DNA of 64,000 bases from Alphaproteobacteria bacterium. Lineage in GTDB: Bacteria > Pseudomonadota > Alphaproteobacteria > Caulobacterales > Caulobacteraceae. The position numbers and the translations under genes were made by a program. The stretch spans positions 1-64,000 of the forward strand of contig JANYET010000031.1 in assembly GCA_025359785.1 (NCBI GenBank). The letters are read 5' to 3'. The notes below the pieces were generated by a model. The model was not told the origin of the DNA. It worked only from the letters and a program-made list of their open reading frames with translations, and did no database searches. Each line of letters starts with the position of its first letter. Position 1 is the stretch's first letter. Positions 16,336 through 26,617 of the stretch are shown here, in pieces.

Positions 16336-17202
16336 TCATCGGCGCGTCAGCCGGCGGCAGAGCTCGTCGAGCTGTTCGAGGCTAGCGTATCGGATCTTGA
16401 GTTCGCCCGCGCCACCGCGGTCGCTGATGTCGACGCTCATGCCCAGCGCGTCCTCGATGTCGGTTTCCAGGGCGGCGGTGTCGGTGTCCTTGGACGCGCG
16501 GCGTGGGCCGGACGCCTTTTTCGGCCCGCCCTTGCCCTTGGCCAAAGTCTCGGCATCGCGGACGGAAAGCCCTTTGTCGACAATGGTTTGCGCCAGCACT
16601 TCCGGATAGGCGGCGCTCATGATCGCCCGCGCGTGGCCGGCGGTCAGGCGTCCGAACAGCACGTGGTCCTGTACGCTGTCCGGCAGTTGCAGCAGGCGCA
16701 GCGTATTGGCCACATGGCTGCGCGACTTACCGACGGCGGTGGCGGCCTTGTCCTGTGTGTAGGCCATGCGGCGCATCAGGGAGGCGTAGGCCTGGGCCTC
16801 CTCCATGGCGTTGAGGTCCTCGCGCTGGACGTTCTCGACGATGGCGATCTCGAAGGCCTTGTCGTCGTCCAGGATGCGGATCAGCGCCGGGATGACCCGC
16901 AGACCGGCCTTCTGGGCCGCGCGCCAGCGGCGTTCGCCGGCGACAATCTCGTATTCGCCCTCTGTCCGCGGCGAGGGCCTGACCAGGATCGGCTGCAGGA
17001 TGCCCTTGTCGCGGATCGAGGCTTCCAGCTCGGCGATCTCGTCGTCGGGGAAGTTGCGGCGCGGCTGGTCCGGATTGCGGTGGACCAGCTCGATGGGGAT
17101 CGCGCGGACACCCTCCGACGGCTCCACGGCGTGCGGGATGTCCTGCGCCTCGCCCAGCAGGGCCGACAGGCCCCGGCCCAATCCTCTGCGGCCCTCAGCC
17201 AT
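16336..17202 (-). CDS. parB: Chromosome-partitioning protein ParB
   Basis: A 288-residue CTP-dependent DNA clamp. The N-terminal CTPase/ParB domain has HRNPDQPRRNF and GERRWRAAQKAG, followed by the ENVQREDLNAMEEA motif, the parS-reading helix-turn-helix (TAVGKSRSHVANTLRLL), and the C-terminal dimerisation segment after a basic linker rich in lysine and serine. ParB loads at parS (two perfect sites at 20575 and 23297) and spreads. It starts 10 bases after parA. Confidence 0.97.
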   Translation of the reverse strand: MAEGRRGLGRGLSALLGEAQDIPHAVEPSEGVRAIPIELVHRNPDQPRRNFPDDEIAELEASIRDKGILQPILVRPSPRTEGEYEIVAGERRWRAAQKAGLRVIPALIRILDDDKAFEIAIVENVQREDLNAMEEAQAYASLMRRMAYTQDKAATAVGKSRSHVANTLRLLQLPDSVQDHVLFGRLTAGHARAIMSAAYPEVLAQTIVDKGLSVRDAETLAKGKGGPKKASGPRRASKDTDTAALETDIEDALGMSVDISDRGGAGELKIRYASLEQLDELCRRLTRR

Positions 17203-17212
17203 CGAAAACTCC

Positions 17213-18040
17213 CTACGCCGCGACTTTACGGCGCGCGCGTTCGCGCAAAACCACCTCGCGGGCGAGCCGCAGGTAGGCCTGGCTCCCCGCGCATTTCAGA
17301 TCGTACACCAGCACCGGCTTGCCGAACGAGGGCGCTTCGGACACCCGCACGTTCCGCGGGATCACCGTCTGGTAGACCGTCTCGCCGAAGTGGCCGCGCA
17401 CGTCGTTGGCCACCTGGGCGGAAAGCCCGTTGCGGCGGTCGAACATGGTCAGCACGATGCCCTGGATTTCCAGCTTCGGGTTGAGGCTGGTGTGGACGAG
17501 TTCGATCGTGCGCATCAGCTGTGTCAGGCCCTCGAGCGCGAAGAATTCGCACTGCAGAGGCACCAGCACCGCGTCCGCGGCCGCCATGGCGTTGACGGTC
17601 AAAAGGTTCAGCGACGGCGGACAGTCGATCAGGACATAGCTGTAAGTTCCCGCCGCGCGCACCAGGTCGAGCGCGTCGCGCAGCTTGTAGGAGCGCCGCT
17701 CGTGCTGCGCCAATTCCATTTCGATGCCGGAGAGGTCCGGATCGGAGGGCACGACGTGCAAGCCCGGCACCGAGGACTTCACCACCGCCTCGGACATCGG
17801 CTTTTCGCCCATCAGGACGTCGTAGAGGGTGTTTTTCCGCTGCGCCCGGCCAATTCCGAGGCCTGTGGACGCGTTGCCCTGCGGATCGCTATCGATCAGC
17901 AGCACCCGCTCGCCAACGGCGGCCAGCGCGGTGCCGAGGTTGATCGCGGTGGTCGTCTTGCCCACGCCGCCCTTCTGGTTGGCGATCACCAGAACGCGCA
18001 GCGGCGGCACGCGCGGGGCGGGCTCAGACCTTACGGGCAC
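17213..18040 (-). CDS. parA: Chromosome-partitioning ATPase ParA
   Basis: A 275-residue protein with the deviant Walker A motif KGGVGKTT (residues 23-30), the Walker A' aspartate in LLIDSDPQGN and the Walker B-like YVLIDCPPSLN. ParA-ATP binds DNA non-specifically and pulls ParB-parS complexes across the cell. The start overlaps the end of rsmG by 17 bases, so it is likely cotranscribed with rsmG and mnmG. Confidence 0.97.
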   Translation of the reverse strand: MPVRSEPAPRVPPLRVLVIANQKGGVGKTTTAINLGTALAAVGERVLLIDSDPQGNASTGLGIGRAQRKNTLYDVLMGEKPMSEAVVKSSVPGLHVVPSDPDLSGIEMELAQHERRSYKLRDALDLVRAAGTYSYVLIDCPPSLNLLTVNAMAAADAVLVPLQCEFFALEGLTQLMRTIELVHTSLNPKLEIQGIVLTMFDRRNGLSAQVANDVRGHFGETVYQTVIPRNVRVSEAPSFGKPVLVYDLKCAGSQAYLRLAREVVLRERARRKVAA

Positions 18041-18704
18041 GGCCGAGCCTCTTCACGCGCACGATGCGCCCACGCGGGTCGCTCTTGGATGGCACGACGT
18101 CGGCCTCGTATTCCCAATATCTAGCGGCTTCACTCATGTCAGCTACCACATCTTGTCCCTTGAGGAACAATCCGGTGGCGCCGCCCTGAAGGTATGGCCG
18201 AGCATACCCGAGCAGGCGGTGGAGCGGCGCACAAGCCCGGGCGGTGACGATCTCCACAGTTAGATCGAGGTTTTCCGCACGCGCGTTGTGCACCGTGGCC
18301 GGCAGCTCCAGCGCCTCGACCACGTCGACCAGGAATTTGCAGCGTTTGGTCATGCTTTCCACGAGATCGACGTGGAAACCCATGACGCCCTTGCCGAGTA
18401 TGGCCAGGACGATCCCCGGTAGGCCCGCGCCCGCCCCGAGGTCGGCCCAGGACCGGGCTTCCGGGGCCAGTTTCAATAGCTGCGCGCTATCCCAGGCGTG
18501 ACGCGACCAGAAATCCGGCAGGCTGGCCGGCCCCACGAGGTTCATGACCTCGTTCCGCTCGCTCAGCAGCTTCCGGAAACGCTCGAGATCGGCCATCTGC
18601 GCCGGCGTGGCGCCGCTGACGGCCTTAAAGCCCGCCATGTCCATGACGGGCGCGGCGATCAAAGGAGCCTCTGGGGCTTCAGGCGGCGGCGCGGCGTCGG
18701 ACAT
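18024..18704 (-). CDS. rsmG: 16S rRNA (guanine527-N7)-methyltransferase
   Basis: A 226-residue class-I methyltransferase. The SAM-binding motif is [19 protein letters not shown], with [20 protein letters not shown] before it and [11 protein letters not shown] after, as in RsmG/GidB. It modifies G527 in the 530 loop of 16S rRNA. Start chosen at ATG 18704, inside the last codons of mnmG (26-base overlap); a further ATG lies about 20 codons downstream. Confidence 0.93.
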   Translation of the reverse strand: MSDAAPPPEAPEAPLIAAPVMDMAGFKAVSGATPAQMADLERFRKLLSERNEVMNLVGPASLPDFWSRHAWDSAQLLKLAPEARSWADLGAGAGLPGIVLAILGKGVMGFHVDLVESMTKRCKFLVDVVEALELPATVHNARAENLDLTVEIVTARACAPLHRLLGYARPYLQGGATGLFLKGQDVVADMSEAARYWEYEADVVPSKSDPRGRIVRVKRLGRARKV

Positions 18705-20544
18705 GGGAGAGCAGGGCGGTGAGCGCGCCGGGGGTGACGCCTTCGATGCGGGCGGCCTGGCCCAGGGTGAGCGGCCGGACGGCGGCGAGCTTCTGACGGG
18801 CCTCGTTGGAAAGCCCGCCGATGACCGCATAGTCCAGGGTGGCCGGCAGGGTCAGGTTCTCGTCCCGGCGGAAAGCGGCGACGTCGGCGGTCTGCCGGTC
18901 GAGATAGCCGGCGTAGGACGCGTCGATCTCCACCTGCTCTCGCACGGCGGGGGTCCAGGCGGAAATCTCCGGCCATAGGCGCGCCAGGTCGTCAAAGCTG
19001 ATCGTCGGATAGGCCAGCAATTCCGGAAGGTTGCGCCGATAGCCGTCCGCCTTGACCGGCAGCCCGGCCTTCTCCGCGGCGGCCGGTGTCAGCGTCAGGG
19101 TCGCGGCGAGCGCGCGGGCCTCGGCCAAGGCCGCGGCCTTGGCGCCGAAGGCCTCGGCGCGGACCGGACCCACGACGCCCAGGGCGCAGCCCTTGGCGGT
19201 CAGGCGCTGATCGGCGTTGTCAGCGCGCAGGATCAGGCGGAACTCCGCCCGGCTGGTGAACATCCGATAGGGCTCGGTGACGCCGCGGGTGACCAGGTCG
19301 TCGATCATCACGCCGATATAGGCCTCGTCGCGGGCGAAGGCGGCGGGGTCGGCCCCGGAGGCGGCGCGGGCGGCGTTCAGCCCGGCCACCAGCCCCTGCG
19401 CGCCGGCTTCCTCATACCCCGTCGTGCCGTTGATCTGACCGGCCAGGTAGAGGCCCGGCAGGCGCTTGGCTTCCAGCGTCGGGAACAGTTCGCGGGGGTC
19501 CACGTAGTCGTATTCGATGGCGTAGCCGTAGCGGAACACCTGCACGGCCTCCAGGCCGGCCATGGTGCGCAGAAACAGGTCCTGCGTCTCCTCGGAGACC
19601 GAGGTGGAGACGCCGTTCGGATAGACGGTCGGATCGTCCAGGCCCTCGGGCTCCAGGAACACCTGGTGGCTGGTCTTGTCGGCGAAGCGGACGACCTTGT
19701 CCTCGATGGACGGACAATAGCGCGGGCCGACGCCGGTCGCCTTGCCGCCATAGACGGCGGACTCGCCCAGGCGCTCTGCGATGATCCGGTGGGTTTCGGC
19801 GTTGGTGTAGGTGATGCCGCAGGCGATCTGAGGCGTGGTGATCGCCTCGGTCAGGAACGAGAACGGCACGGGTTCAGCATCCGCCGCCTGCATTTCCAGC
19901 CGATCCCAGGCGATGGTGCGGCCATCGAGCCGCGCTGGTGTGCCGGTCTTCAGGCGGCCCATCCGCAGGCCGGAGGCGTAGAGTCGGTCGGCGAGCCCGA
20001 TGGCCGGCGCGTCGCCGACCCGGCCGGCCGGGATCCGTTCGTCGCCCCGGTGGATAACGCCCTTCAGGAAGGTGCCGGTGGTCAACACCACGCGGCCCGC
20101 GCGGTAGGTCGTGCCGCTGGCGCCCATCACGCCCACGACCCTGCCCCCCATTGGGCCATCATCTAGGATCAGGTCCTCGACGGCCTCGGCGACGATCTCC
20201 AGGTTGGGCGTCGCGGCGAGTTCGGCCTGCATCGCCTCGCGGTAAAGGCGGCGGTCGATCTGCGATCGCGGCCCGCGCACGGCGGCGCCCTTGGAGCGGT
20301 TCAGCAGGCGAAACTGGATGCCGGCCCGATCGCCCAGACGGCCCATCAGACCGTCCAGGGCGTCGATTTCGCGCACCAGGTGCCCCTTGCCCAGGCCGCC
20401 GATGGCCGGGTTACAGCTCATCTCGCCGATAGTTTCGAGCTTGTGGGTGAGCAGCAGCGTGCGCGCGCCGAACCGCGCCGACGCCGCGGCGGCCTCGCAG
20501 CCCGCGTGGCCGCCGCCGATAATGATCACGTCCCAGTTCGTCAT
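18679..20544 (-). CDS. mnmG: tRNA uridine-5-carboxymethylaminomethyl modification enzyme MnmG
   Basis: A 621-residue FAD enzyme starting [19 protein letters not shown]. It has [20 protein letters not shown] with the redox-active Cys before it, the [11 protein letters not shown] region, [17 protein letters not shown], and [19 protein letters not shown]. Together with MnmE it installs the cmnm5 group on U34 of certain tRNAs. ATG 20544 is taken as start because it gives the usual N-terminus; an ATG four codons further upstream is also in frame. A parS site lies 31 bases upstream. Confidence 0.96.
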   Translation of the reverse strand: MTNWDVIIIGGGHAGCEAAAASARFGARTLLLTHKLETIGEMSCNPAIGGLGKGHLVREIDALDGLMGRLGDRAGIQFRLLNRSKGAAVRGPRSQIDRRLYREAMQAELAATPNLEIVAEAVEDLILDDGPMGGRVVGVMGASGTTYRAGRVVLTTGTFLKGVIHRGDERIPAGRVGDAPAIGLADRLYASGLRMGRLKTGTPARLDGRTIAWDRLEMQAADAEPVPFSFLTEAITTPQIACGITYTNAETHRIIAERLGESAVYGGKATGVGPRYCPSIEDKVVRFADKTSHQVFLEPEGLDDPTVYPNGVSTSVSEETQDLFLRTMAGLEAVQVFRYGYAIEYDYVDPRELFPTLEAKRLPGLYLAGQINGTTGYEEAGAQGLVAGLNAARAASGADPAAFARDEAYIGVMIDDLVTRGVTEPYRMFTSRAEFRLILRADNADQRLTAKGCALGVVGPVRAEAFGAKAAALAEARALAATLTLTPAAAEKAGLPVKADGYRRNLPELLAYPTISFDDLARLWPEISAWTPAVREQVEIDASYAGYLDRQTADVAAFRRDENLTLPATLDYAVIGGLSNEARQKLAAVRPLTLGQAARIEGVTPGALTALLSHVRRRAAA

Positions 20545-20574
20545 GAGGCGCTGCATATAGGCCAAGGCCGCCGG

Positions 20575-20590
20575 TGTTTCACGTGAAACA
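20575..20590. promoter_or_regulatory. parS site 1
   Basis: TGTTTCACGTGAAACA is a perfect 16-base palindrome identical to the bacterial parS consensus to which ParB binds. It lies between mnmG and mnmE, about 2.5 kb from parA and about 7 kb from the predicted origin. Confidence 0.96.
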
Positions 20591-20637
20591 GTGCGAATGC
20601 TAGATTCCAGCCTTCGCCGGAATGGCGGGCTGCGCGG

Positions 20638-21942
20638 TCACTTGCCGATGCAGAAGGTCGCGAAGATGCGGCCCAGCACCGCCTCCGGGTCAATCCGGCC
20701 GGTGATGCGGTCCAGCGAGCGGGCGGCCAGACGAACGTCCTCGGCGGCGAGTTCCAGGGCATTGTCCTCCGCCAACGCATGGCGCAGGCGCGTGGCGGCC
20801 TCGGTCAACAGCTCTCGGTGGCGCAGGCGCGTGGCGGCGGGCGGTTCCCTGCCGGCCAGGGCTTCGACCACGGTCTGGGTCAACGACCGCTCCAGCCAGG
20901 CCACGTCATTGGGGCTCTTTGTCGTGAACGGCTCGCCGGGCAGGCCATCCTGACCCTCGCCGAGATCACGCTTGGTCAGCAGGACGATATCGCCCGGCCG
21001 TAGGGAGGCCGGGATTTCCGGCTCCGGGTCGCCATAGCCATCCACCAGCCACACCCGCAGGCCCGCTGTCGCGGCCCAGGCCTCGGCGCGGCGGACGCCC
21101 TCGGCCTCGATCTCGTCATCGGTCTTTCGCAGGCCCGCGGTGTCGGCGATGATGACCTTGTAGCCGCCCAGCACCATAGGGACCTCAATGATGTCCCGCG
21201 TCGTTCCGGGCGTGGCCGAGACGATAGCCGCCTCGCGCTTGGCCAGGACGTTCAGCAGCGTGCTCTTGCCGGCGTTGGGCGCGCCCAGCAGCGCGATGCG
21301 GAAGCCCTCACGCACCTGCTCGCCGCGTTCCACGTCGGCCGCGGCGGTCTCCAGCTCTTCAGCCAGGGCCTCCAGGATCGGACGCGCGCGGCCCGCAACA
21401 TCCGCTGGCAGCGCCTCGTCTGGAAAGTCGACCGCCGCCTCTAGCATGGCGGAAGCGCGGATCAGGCTGTCGCGCCAGCGGGCCTGAACCTCGGACAGTC
21501 GCCCGCCGAGCTGGGCCAGCGCCTGACGCCGTTGCCCCTCGGTCTCGGCGTCGATCAGATCGGCCACGCCCTCGGCTTGGGCGAGGTCGAGTTTGCCGTG
21601 TTCGAAGGCCCGGCGGGTGAATTCGCCGGGCTCCGCCAGTCTGAGGCCTTGAGCCGCCAGCGCATGAATCAGCGCGCCCACCACCGCTGGACCGCCATGG
21701 ACGTGGAATTCGGCGCTGTCCTCGCCCGTGTAGCTGCCAGGCCCCGGAAACCACAGCACCAGGGCGTCGTCGATCAGCGCGCCGTCTGCCGCCTTGAGCC
21801 TCCGCAGGCTCGCCCGCCGCGCCGAGGGCAGCCGCCCCGCCAGCGCGCACACGGCGCTGGCGGTATCCGGCCCCGACAAACGCACCACCGCGACCGCCGC
21901 CCGGCCCGCGGCCGTGGCGGGCGCGAAGATGGTGTCGGTCAT
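20638..21942 (-). CDS. mnmE: tRNA modification GTPase MnmE
   Basis: A 434-residue protein: the N-terminal tetrahydrofolate-binding domain ([36 protein letters not shown]), a helical domain interrupted by the G domain (P-loop [37 protein letters not shown]), and the invariant C-terminal CIGK. It acts with MnmG on U34 of tRNA. The end of the helical domain contains a short internal repeat (TRLRH twice). It is 10 bases downstream of the DUF6489 gene. Confidence 0.97.
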   Translation of the reverse strand: MTDTIFAPATAAGRAAVAVVRLSGPDTASAVCALAGRLPSARRASLRRLKAADGALIDDALVLWFPGPGSYTGEDSAEFHVHGGPAVVGALIHALAAQGLRLAEPGEFTRRAFEHGKLDLAQAEGVADLIDAETEGQRRQALAQLGGRLSEVQARWRDSLIRASAMLEAAVDFPDEALPADVAGRARPILEALAEELETAAADVERGEQVREGFRIALLGAPNAGKSTLLNVLAKREAAIVSATPGTTRDIIEVPMVLGGYKVIIADTAGLRKTDDEIEAEGVRRAEAWAATAGLRVWLVDGYGDPEPEIPASLRPGDIVLLTKRDLGEGQDGLPGEPFTTKSPNDVAWLERSLTQTVVEALAGREPPAATRLRHRELLTEAATRLRHALAEDNALELAAEDVRLAARSLDRITGRIDPEAVLGRIFATFCIGK

Positions 21943-21952
21943 GTGCCGATGT

Positions 21953-22192
21953 TCACTTCTTCGCGGCGGCGCTCAAGCCCACATCCATCAGCTTGCGGAA
22001 ATGCTCCTGGGCGCCGGCCCCAAAGCTCATCCAGTTCTTCACCATCTCGTCCGGCGAGATCATCGACATGTTGGCGTCGATCCGCTTCTTCATCTCACCG
22101 ACCAGGTGATCGTTGAGCGCGCTGACGTCTGGCAGGCCCAGGAACCGCCGGGCCTCCTCTGGCGAACAATCCACCTCGATGGTCATCTTCAT
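21953..22192 (-). CDS. DUF6489 family protein
   Basis: A 79-residue hydrophilic, mostly helical protein ([47 protein letters not shown]) with no signal peptide. Small proteins of this type sit upstream of mnmE in many Alphaproteobacteria; the function is unknown. It leads the minus-strand run DUF6489-mnmE-mnmG-rsmG-parA-parB. ATG 22192 is used because the downstream residues start the conserved region. Confidence 0.82.
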   Translation of the reverse strand: MKMTIEVDCSPEEARRFLGLPDVSALNDHLVGEMKKRIDANMSMISPDEMVKNWMSFGAGAQEHFRKLMDVGLSAAAKK

Positions 22193-22282
22193 GGCTGAAA
22201 ATCCTTGTGCGCGTTCCATATGGCCGTGGACCGCCCTGTCGCGCTAGTAGCGAAGACAACATTGCCACCCTCGGAGACCACC

Positions 22283-23260
22283 ATGCGCGCCATCCGCTTC
22301 GAACGTACCGGCGGCCCTGACGTCCTGGAGCTGGTCGATGTGGAAACGCCCATGCCTGGGCCCCGACAGATTCTGATCCATCATGAAGCGATCGGGGTCA
22401 ATTTCATCGAGACCTACCAGCGCTCCGGTCTCTATCCGATGAAGCTGCCTTCGGGCCTGGGCGGCGAGGCCGCCGGTGTGGTGACCGCGGTCGGCGATGA
22501 GGTGACCCGCTTCAAGATCGGCGACCGGGTGGCGACAGCCGGCGGCGGTGTCGGGCCGGGCGCCTACGCCGACTATTCCATCGCCGCGGCCGAACGCGCC
22601 GTCGCGCTGCCCGACACGATCGACAGCCGCACGGCCGCGGCGGCCCTGCTGAAGGGCATGACCACGGAGTTCCTGCTGCGCCGCCTGCACCGCGTCGAGG
22701 CCGGCGAGACCATCCTCGTCCATGCGGCGGCCGGCGGCGTGGGCCAGATCATGGTGCAATGGGCCAAGGCCCTGGGCGCCGTGGTGATCGCGACCGTGGG
22801 GTCGGAGGCGAAGGCCGCCCGCGTGCGCGAACTGGGCGCGGACCATGTGATCCTCTACCGCGACCAGGACGTTGCCGCCGAGGTGCGGCGGATCACCGGC
22901 GGCAAGGGCGTCCCGGTCGCCTATGACTCGGTGGGCAAGGACACCTTCGAGGGGACCCTGGGCAGCCTGGCGCGGCGCGGGCTGTTCGTCAGCTTCGGCA
23001 ACGCCTCGGGTCCGCCGCCGCCGGTCGAAGGACGCCAGTTGATGCTGGGCGGATCGCTGTTCTTCACCCGCCCGACCATGGTCGACTATCAGGCGACCAC
23101 CGAGGAGCTCGACACCAGCGCCGCGGCGCTCTGGGCAATGATCGGCTCCGGCCAGGTGAAAATCGAGATCGGCCAGACCTTCGCGCTCGCCGAGGCCCGC
23201 AAGGCGCATGAAGCCCTGGAAAGCCGCGCCACGGTTGGTGCGAGCCTGCTGATCCCGTGA
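22283..23260 (+). CDS. Quinone oxidoreductase (zinc-independent MDR family)
   Basis: A 325-residue medium-chain reductase of the QorA/zeta-crystallin type: MRAIRFERTGGPDVLEL, NFIETYQRSGLYPMKLPSGL, the NADPH-binding HAAAGGVGQIMVQWAKALGA and a C-terminal AREAHEAL-like helix (AEARKAHEALESRAT). Cysteine zinc ligands are absent, so it is a quinone reductase rather than an alcohol dehydrogenase. It is the only plus-strand gene in the parB-hemE interval. Start at ATG 22283 with GGAGACC upstream. Confidence 0.92.
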   Translation: MRAIRFERTGGPDVLELVDVETPMPGPRQILIHHEAIGVNFIETYQRSGLYPMKLPSGLGGEAAGVVTAVGDEVTRFKIGDRVATAGGGVGPGAYADYSIAAAERAVALPDTIDSRTAAAALLKGMTTEFLLRRLHRVEAGETILVHAAAGGVGQIMVQWAKALGAVVIATVGSEAKAARVRELGADHVILYRDQDVAAEVRRITGGKGVPVAYDSVGKDTFEGTLGSLARRGLFVSFGNASGPPPPVEGRQLMLGGSLFFTRPTMVDYQATTEELDTSAAALWAMIGSGQVKIEIGQTFALAEARKAHEALESRATVGASLLIP

Positions 23261-23265
23261 ACGCA

Positions 23266-23288
23266 TCCCTCCCAGTTTCGGGGAGGGA
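23266..23288. terminator. Hairpin after the quinone oxidoreductase gene
   Basis: TCCCTCCC (23266-23273) pairs with GGGAGGGA (23281-23288) around a 7-base loop, six bases after the stop codon. No U-tract follows. The stem core CCCTCCC/GGGAGGG is the same as in the palindromic element inside smr, so it may be a half-element recruited as a terminator. Confidence 0.5.
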
Positions 23289-23296
23289 AGCCGCCA

Positions 23297-23312
23297 TGTT
23301 TCACGTGAAACA
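23297..23312. promoter_or_regulatory. parS site 2
   Basis: TGTTTCACGTGAAACA is a second perfect copy of the parS palindrome, between the quinone oxidoreductase and rho genes, about 4.6 kb from the predicted origin. Confidence 0.96.
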
Positions 23313-23359
23313 CAAGTAGCGCCGGTCAGACCCGCGGAGCCGCGGGTCCGACCGTGGCC

Positions 23360-24790
23360 CTACGTGTTCATCGAGGAGAAGAATTCCTCGTTGGTCTTCG
23401 CGTTGCGGAGCTTATCGAGCAGGAACTCGATAGCGTCCTGGGCGCCCATGGGACCCAGGATCCGGCGGAGGATGTAGGTCTTGGTCAGGTGTTCCTTGGG
23501 CGTGATCAGCTCTTCCTTGCGGGTGCCGGACTTGATCACGTCGATCGCCGGATAGACCCGCTTGTCGGCGACCTTGCGGTCGAGCACGATTTCCGAGTTC
23601 CCGGTGCCTTTGAACTCTTCGAAGATCACTTCGTCCATCCGGCTGCCGGTATCGATCAGCGCGGTGGCGATGATGGTCAGCGAGCCGCCCTCCTCGATGT
23701 TCCGCGCGGCGCCGAAGAAGCGCTTGGGTCGCTGCAGGGCGTTGGCGTCAACGCCGCCGGTCAGCACCTTGCCGGACGACGGCACCACGGTGTTGTAGGC
23801 GCGGCCAAGCCGGGTGACGCTGTCCAGCAGGATCACCACGTCGCGCTTATGCTCGACCAGGCGTTTGGCTTTTTCGATAACCATTTCAGCAACTTGAACG
23901 TGCCTCGTGGCCGGCTCGTCGAAGGTCGAGGAGATCACCTCGCCCTTCACCGTGCGCTGCATGTCAGTGACTTCTTCCGGGCGCTCGTCGATCAGCAGGA
24001 CGATCAGGTAGCACTCCGGGTGGTTGATCTCGATGGACTTGGCGATGTTCTGCAGCATCACGGTCTTGCCGACCCGCGGCGGCGCGGTGATCAGACAGCG
24101 CTGACCCTTGCCGAGCGGGGCGACGATGTCGATCACCCGGCCGGAACGGTCTTTCAGCGTCGGATCTTCGATTTCCATCTTCAGCCGCTCGTCCGGATAG
24201 AGCGGCGTCAGGTTGTCGAACAGCACCTTGTGGCGGACGTTTTCGGGATTCTCGAAGTTGGTCAGGTCGACCTTCACCAGAGCGAAATAGCGCTCGCCCT
24301 CGCGCGGCGCGCGGATCGCGCCGTCGACCGAGTCGCCGGTGCGCAGGCCGAATTTCCGAATCTGCGAGGGGCTCACATAGATGTCGTCGGGGCCGGGCAG
24401 GTAGTTGGCTTCCGGCGAGCGCAGGAATCCGAAGCCGTCCTGCACCACTTCCAGGGTGCCGGAGCCGGAAATCTCGACGCCTTCTTCAGCCAGCACCTTG
24501 AGGATGGAGAACATGATGTCCTGCTTGCGCATGGTGTTCACGTTCTCGACCTCGAACAGCTCGGCGAAGGCGAGGAGGTCGGCCGGCGCCTTATCCTTCA
24601 GCTCCTGCAGGCTCATCTTCGTCAGGCCCATCTTGGCGATGGTGTTGGCCACCTCGGAGGGCTCCTCCGGCTCGTGGGCTTCCGCCTCTTCCGCGGCGGC
24701 GTCTTCAGCGGCGTCCGCGGCGGCGGTCTCGGCCGCGGTGAGGTCGGCGATGCTGTCGTCGGCGGGGATGTCGTTGTTGTCTTCAGACAT
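23360..24790 (-). CDS. rho: Transcription termination factor Rho
   Basis: A 476-residue hexameric RNA helicase. An acidic, alanine-rich N-terminal extension (residues 1 to about 47) precedes the Rho N domain, the RNA-binding cold-shock domain (about 105-180, [15 protein letters not shown]) and the RecA-like motor with Walker A APPRVGKT (236-243), [10 protein letters not shown] and the R-loop/Q-loop region ([31 protein letters not shown]). Rho ends Rho-dependent transcripts. The extension is longer than in E. coli. Confidence 0.98.
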   Translation of the reverse strand: MSEDNNDIPADDSIADLTAAETAAADAAEDAAAEEAEAHEPEEPSEVANTIAKMGLTKMSLQELKDKAPADLLAFAELFEVENVNTMRKQDIMFSILKVLAEEGVEISGSGTLEVVQDGFGFLRSPEANYLPGPDDIYVSPSQIRKFGLRTGDSVDGAIRAPREGERYFALVKVDLTNFENPENVRHKVLFDNLTPLYPDERLKMEIEDPTLKDRSGRVIDIVAPLGKGQRCLITAPPRVGKTVMLQNIAKSIEINHPECYLIVLLIDERPEEVTDMQRTVKGEVISSTFDEPATRHVQVAEMVIEKAKRLVEHKRDVVILLDSVTRLGRAYNTVVPSSGKVLTGGVDANALQRPKRFFGAARNIEEGGSLTIIATALIDTGSRMDEVIFEEFKGTGNSEIVLDRKVADKRVYPAIDVIKSGTRKEELITPKEHLTKTYILRRILGPMGAQDAIEFLLDKLRNAKTNEEFFSSMNT

Positions 24791-25124
24791 AGGATTTCAC
24801 TCGTGTGCGCCCACGGACCGGACGGAGTCCGGGCGCGGGCTTGTTCTTGGATGTGGGCGCGCTGGCGCGCCGTTGTGGTTCGTCTTCTTTGGGAGCCGGA
24901 CCGCTTGCGGCGCTTTGGCGCGCGAGGGCCGGAAATGAGGCGGGACGCACCCCTGACGAGATACGCTGCCGGGATCGGAACCACGAAGACCGCGCCGGGT
25001 CAAGGATTCCAGAGATCCTCGCCCATGGCGAAGTCCGATCATGGGGAGGTGGATCGACGGGCAGCGACGAGACAAAGGGGGCTTCACCCAGAGCGGATGG
25101 GCTCGTGGGCTCCAACCCCCTCAG
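24791..25124. other. Intergenic region upstream of rho
   Basis: A 334-base gap between hemJ and rho, both on the minus strand, without a convincing gene. It should contain the rho promoter and leader; the best candidate is TTGACC reading 25003 to 24998 on the minus strand, with only a weak -10. Rho genes are often autoregulated through their leaders, but no clear leader peptide was found. A GGACCGGACGGAGTCC stretch near 24815-24830 can form a small hairpin just before rho. Confidence 0.45.
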
Positions 25125-25583
25125 TCAGTGGTTCCCGAACTCCGTGGTGACGGCGATGACCATGACGATGGCGGCCAGGAAGGGCAGTTCGTTGGTCATC
25201 CGCCAGAATTTCGCGGTGTGGTCGCGGCGACCGGCGAGGAAGCCCTGGTGGGCGCCGGCGATGAACATGTGCCAGCCGGTCAGAAAGACCACGCCGGCGA
25301 GCTTGGTCAGCATCCAGGGCTGTGCGAGGAACCCCGCGCCCCTGATCTGGCTGTCGTCATAGATCAGGGCTAGGCCGAACAGCCAGGCCAAGCCCATCGC
25401 TGGCCCCAGGATAATCTTCAGCACCTTGCCTTCCCAGCGCAGGAAGTGGGCGTCGAACGCGCTGCCGGGCGGCGCTGTCTCGGTGTGATAGGCGTACAGC
25501 CGGGGCAGCATCAGCAGGCCCGCCATCCAGGCGATGTCAGCCAGGATGTGCAGGCCACGCAGCAGATCATAGGCGGCGATCAT
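25125..25583 (-). CDS. hemJ: Protoporphyrinogen IX oxidase HemJ
   Basis: A 152-residue membrane protein with four hydrophobic helices. It starts MIAAYDLLRGLHILADIAWMAG with the family's conserved His12, then LMLPRLYAYH, GFGLALIY-like helix 2, and WHMFIAGAHQGF with conserved His and Arg/Lys positions. HemJ oxidises protoporphyrinogen IX in organisms lacking HemY/HemG. Overlaps hemH by 4 bases and completes the hemE-hemH-hemJ run. Start set at ATG 25583. Confidence 0.92.
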   Translation of the reverse strand: MIAAYDLLRGLHILADIAWMAGLLMLPRLYAYHTETAPPGSAFDAHFLRWEGKVLKIILGPAMGLAWLFGLALIYDDSQIRGAGFLAQPWMLTKLAGVVFLTGWHMFIAGAHQGFLAGRRDHTAKFWRMTNELPFLAAIVMVIAVTTEFGNH

Positions 25584-26617
25584 GCAGCCTCCGCCGTCCG
25601 CAACGGGCATTTCGCGTGGCCCGCTGGGCAGCGCCAAGCGCCGTGGGGCGCGATGCCACCCGGCCGACCAACGGCCTTCAGCACGGCGCTCGCCAGCTCG
25701 TTGATGAACAGGCCCTGGATGCCCGGTGTCGGCGCGCGGAGGTACGGCGCACACCCCTCATGCTTGGCGAGCTCGGCGTACTCGCGGTCCAGTTCGACCA
25801 GCGTCTCCACATGTTCCGATACGAAGGCGATGGGGCTGACCAGCACGCCCAGGCCTTCGCCGCCGGCCCGACGGATCTCGTCGTCCGTCGAGGGCTTCAG
25901 CCACTCCAGGCGGCCGACGCGACTCTGGAAGCAGACCTTCCAGTCCGGCAGTTCCGGCAGCAGGGCCGCGATCGCCGCGGCGGTTGCCTCGATCTGCGCC
26001 CGGTAGGGATCGCCATCATCGACGATCTTCTGTGGCAGGCCGTGAGCCGAGAACAGCAACCGAAGGCCCTTGGGTCGACCGGCGTCTTCCCAGGTCTTGC
26101 GGATCGCGTGGGCATGGGCGGCGACCAAACCATTGGCGGTGGGATAGCAGCAGACGGTCCGTGTTCGACCGGGACCCTTGTAGACACCGAGCCAGTCCTT
26201 CAGGGACGAGGCGGTCGTGGTGGTCGAATATTGCGGATAGAGCGGCAGCAGGACGATTTCGTCCGGTGCGAAGGCGGCGACCTGGGCCGCGGTCTCTTTC
26301 GCGAACGGCTTCCAGTAGCGCATGGCGATGAAGCAGCGCGCTTCGACATCGCCGTCCCTGGCCTTTACCGCCGCCTCCAGCGCCTGGGCCTGGGCCCGGG
26401 TTTCCGGCAACAGCGGTGAGCCGCCGCCCATCAGAGCGTAGTTGGCCTGGGCCAGCTTTTCCCGCGTCGTCGAGATCAGCGCCGCCAGCGGGTAGCGCGC
26501 CACCGCCGGCAGGGTGATGATGGCCGGGTCACGGAACAGATTGAAAAGAAATGGCTTTACAGCCTTCGGGCTGTCCGGCCCGCCCAGATTAAACAGAACG
26601 ATGGCAAGCTTGGTCAC
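25580..26617 (-). CDS. hemH: Ferrochelatase
   Basis: A 345-residue enzyme inserting Fe2+ into protoporphyrin IX, the last step of heme synthesis. It has LAIVLFNLGGPDSPKAVKPF at the start, the RDPAIITLP motif, the catalytic His in LFSAHGLPQKIVDDGDPY, and VSEHVETLVELDREY near the end. It overlaps hemE and hemJ by 4 bases each, so the three are probably translationally coupled. Confidence 0.97.
   Translation of the reverse strand: MTKLAIVLFNLGGPDSPKAVKPFLFNLFRDPAIITLPAVARYPLAALISTTREKLAQANYALMGGGSPLLPETRAQAQALEAAVKARDGDVEARCFIAMRYWKPFAKETAAQVAAFAPDEIVLLPLYPQYSTTTTASSLKDWLGVYKGPGRTRTVCCYPTANGLVAAHAHAIRKTWEDAGRPKGLRLLFSAHGLPQKIVDDGDPYRAQIEATAAAIAALLPELPDWKVCFQSRVGRLEWLKPSTDDEIRRAGGEGLGVLVSPIAFVSEHVETLVELDREYAELAKHEGCAPYLRAPTPGIQGLFINELASAVLKAVGRPGGIAPHGAWRCPAGHAKCPLRTAEAA

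Noticed and set aside
20601..20623. Possible REP-like fragment with ATTCC and GGAAT arms between parS site 1 and mnmE.
   Set aside because: Stem too short and imperfect to separate from chance.
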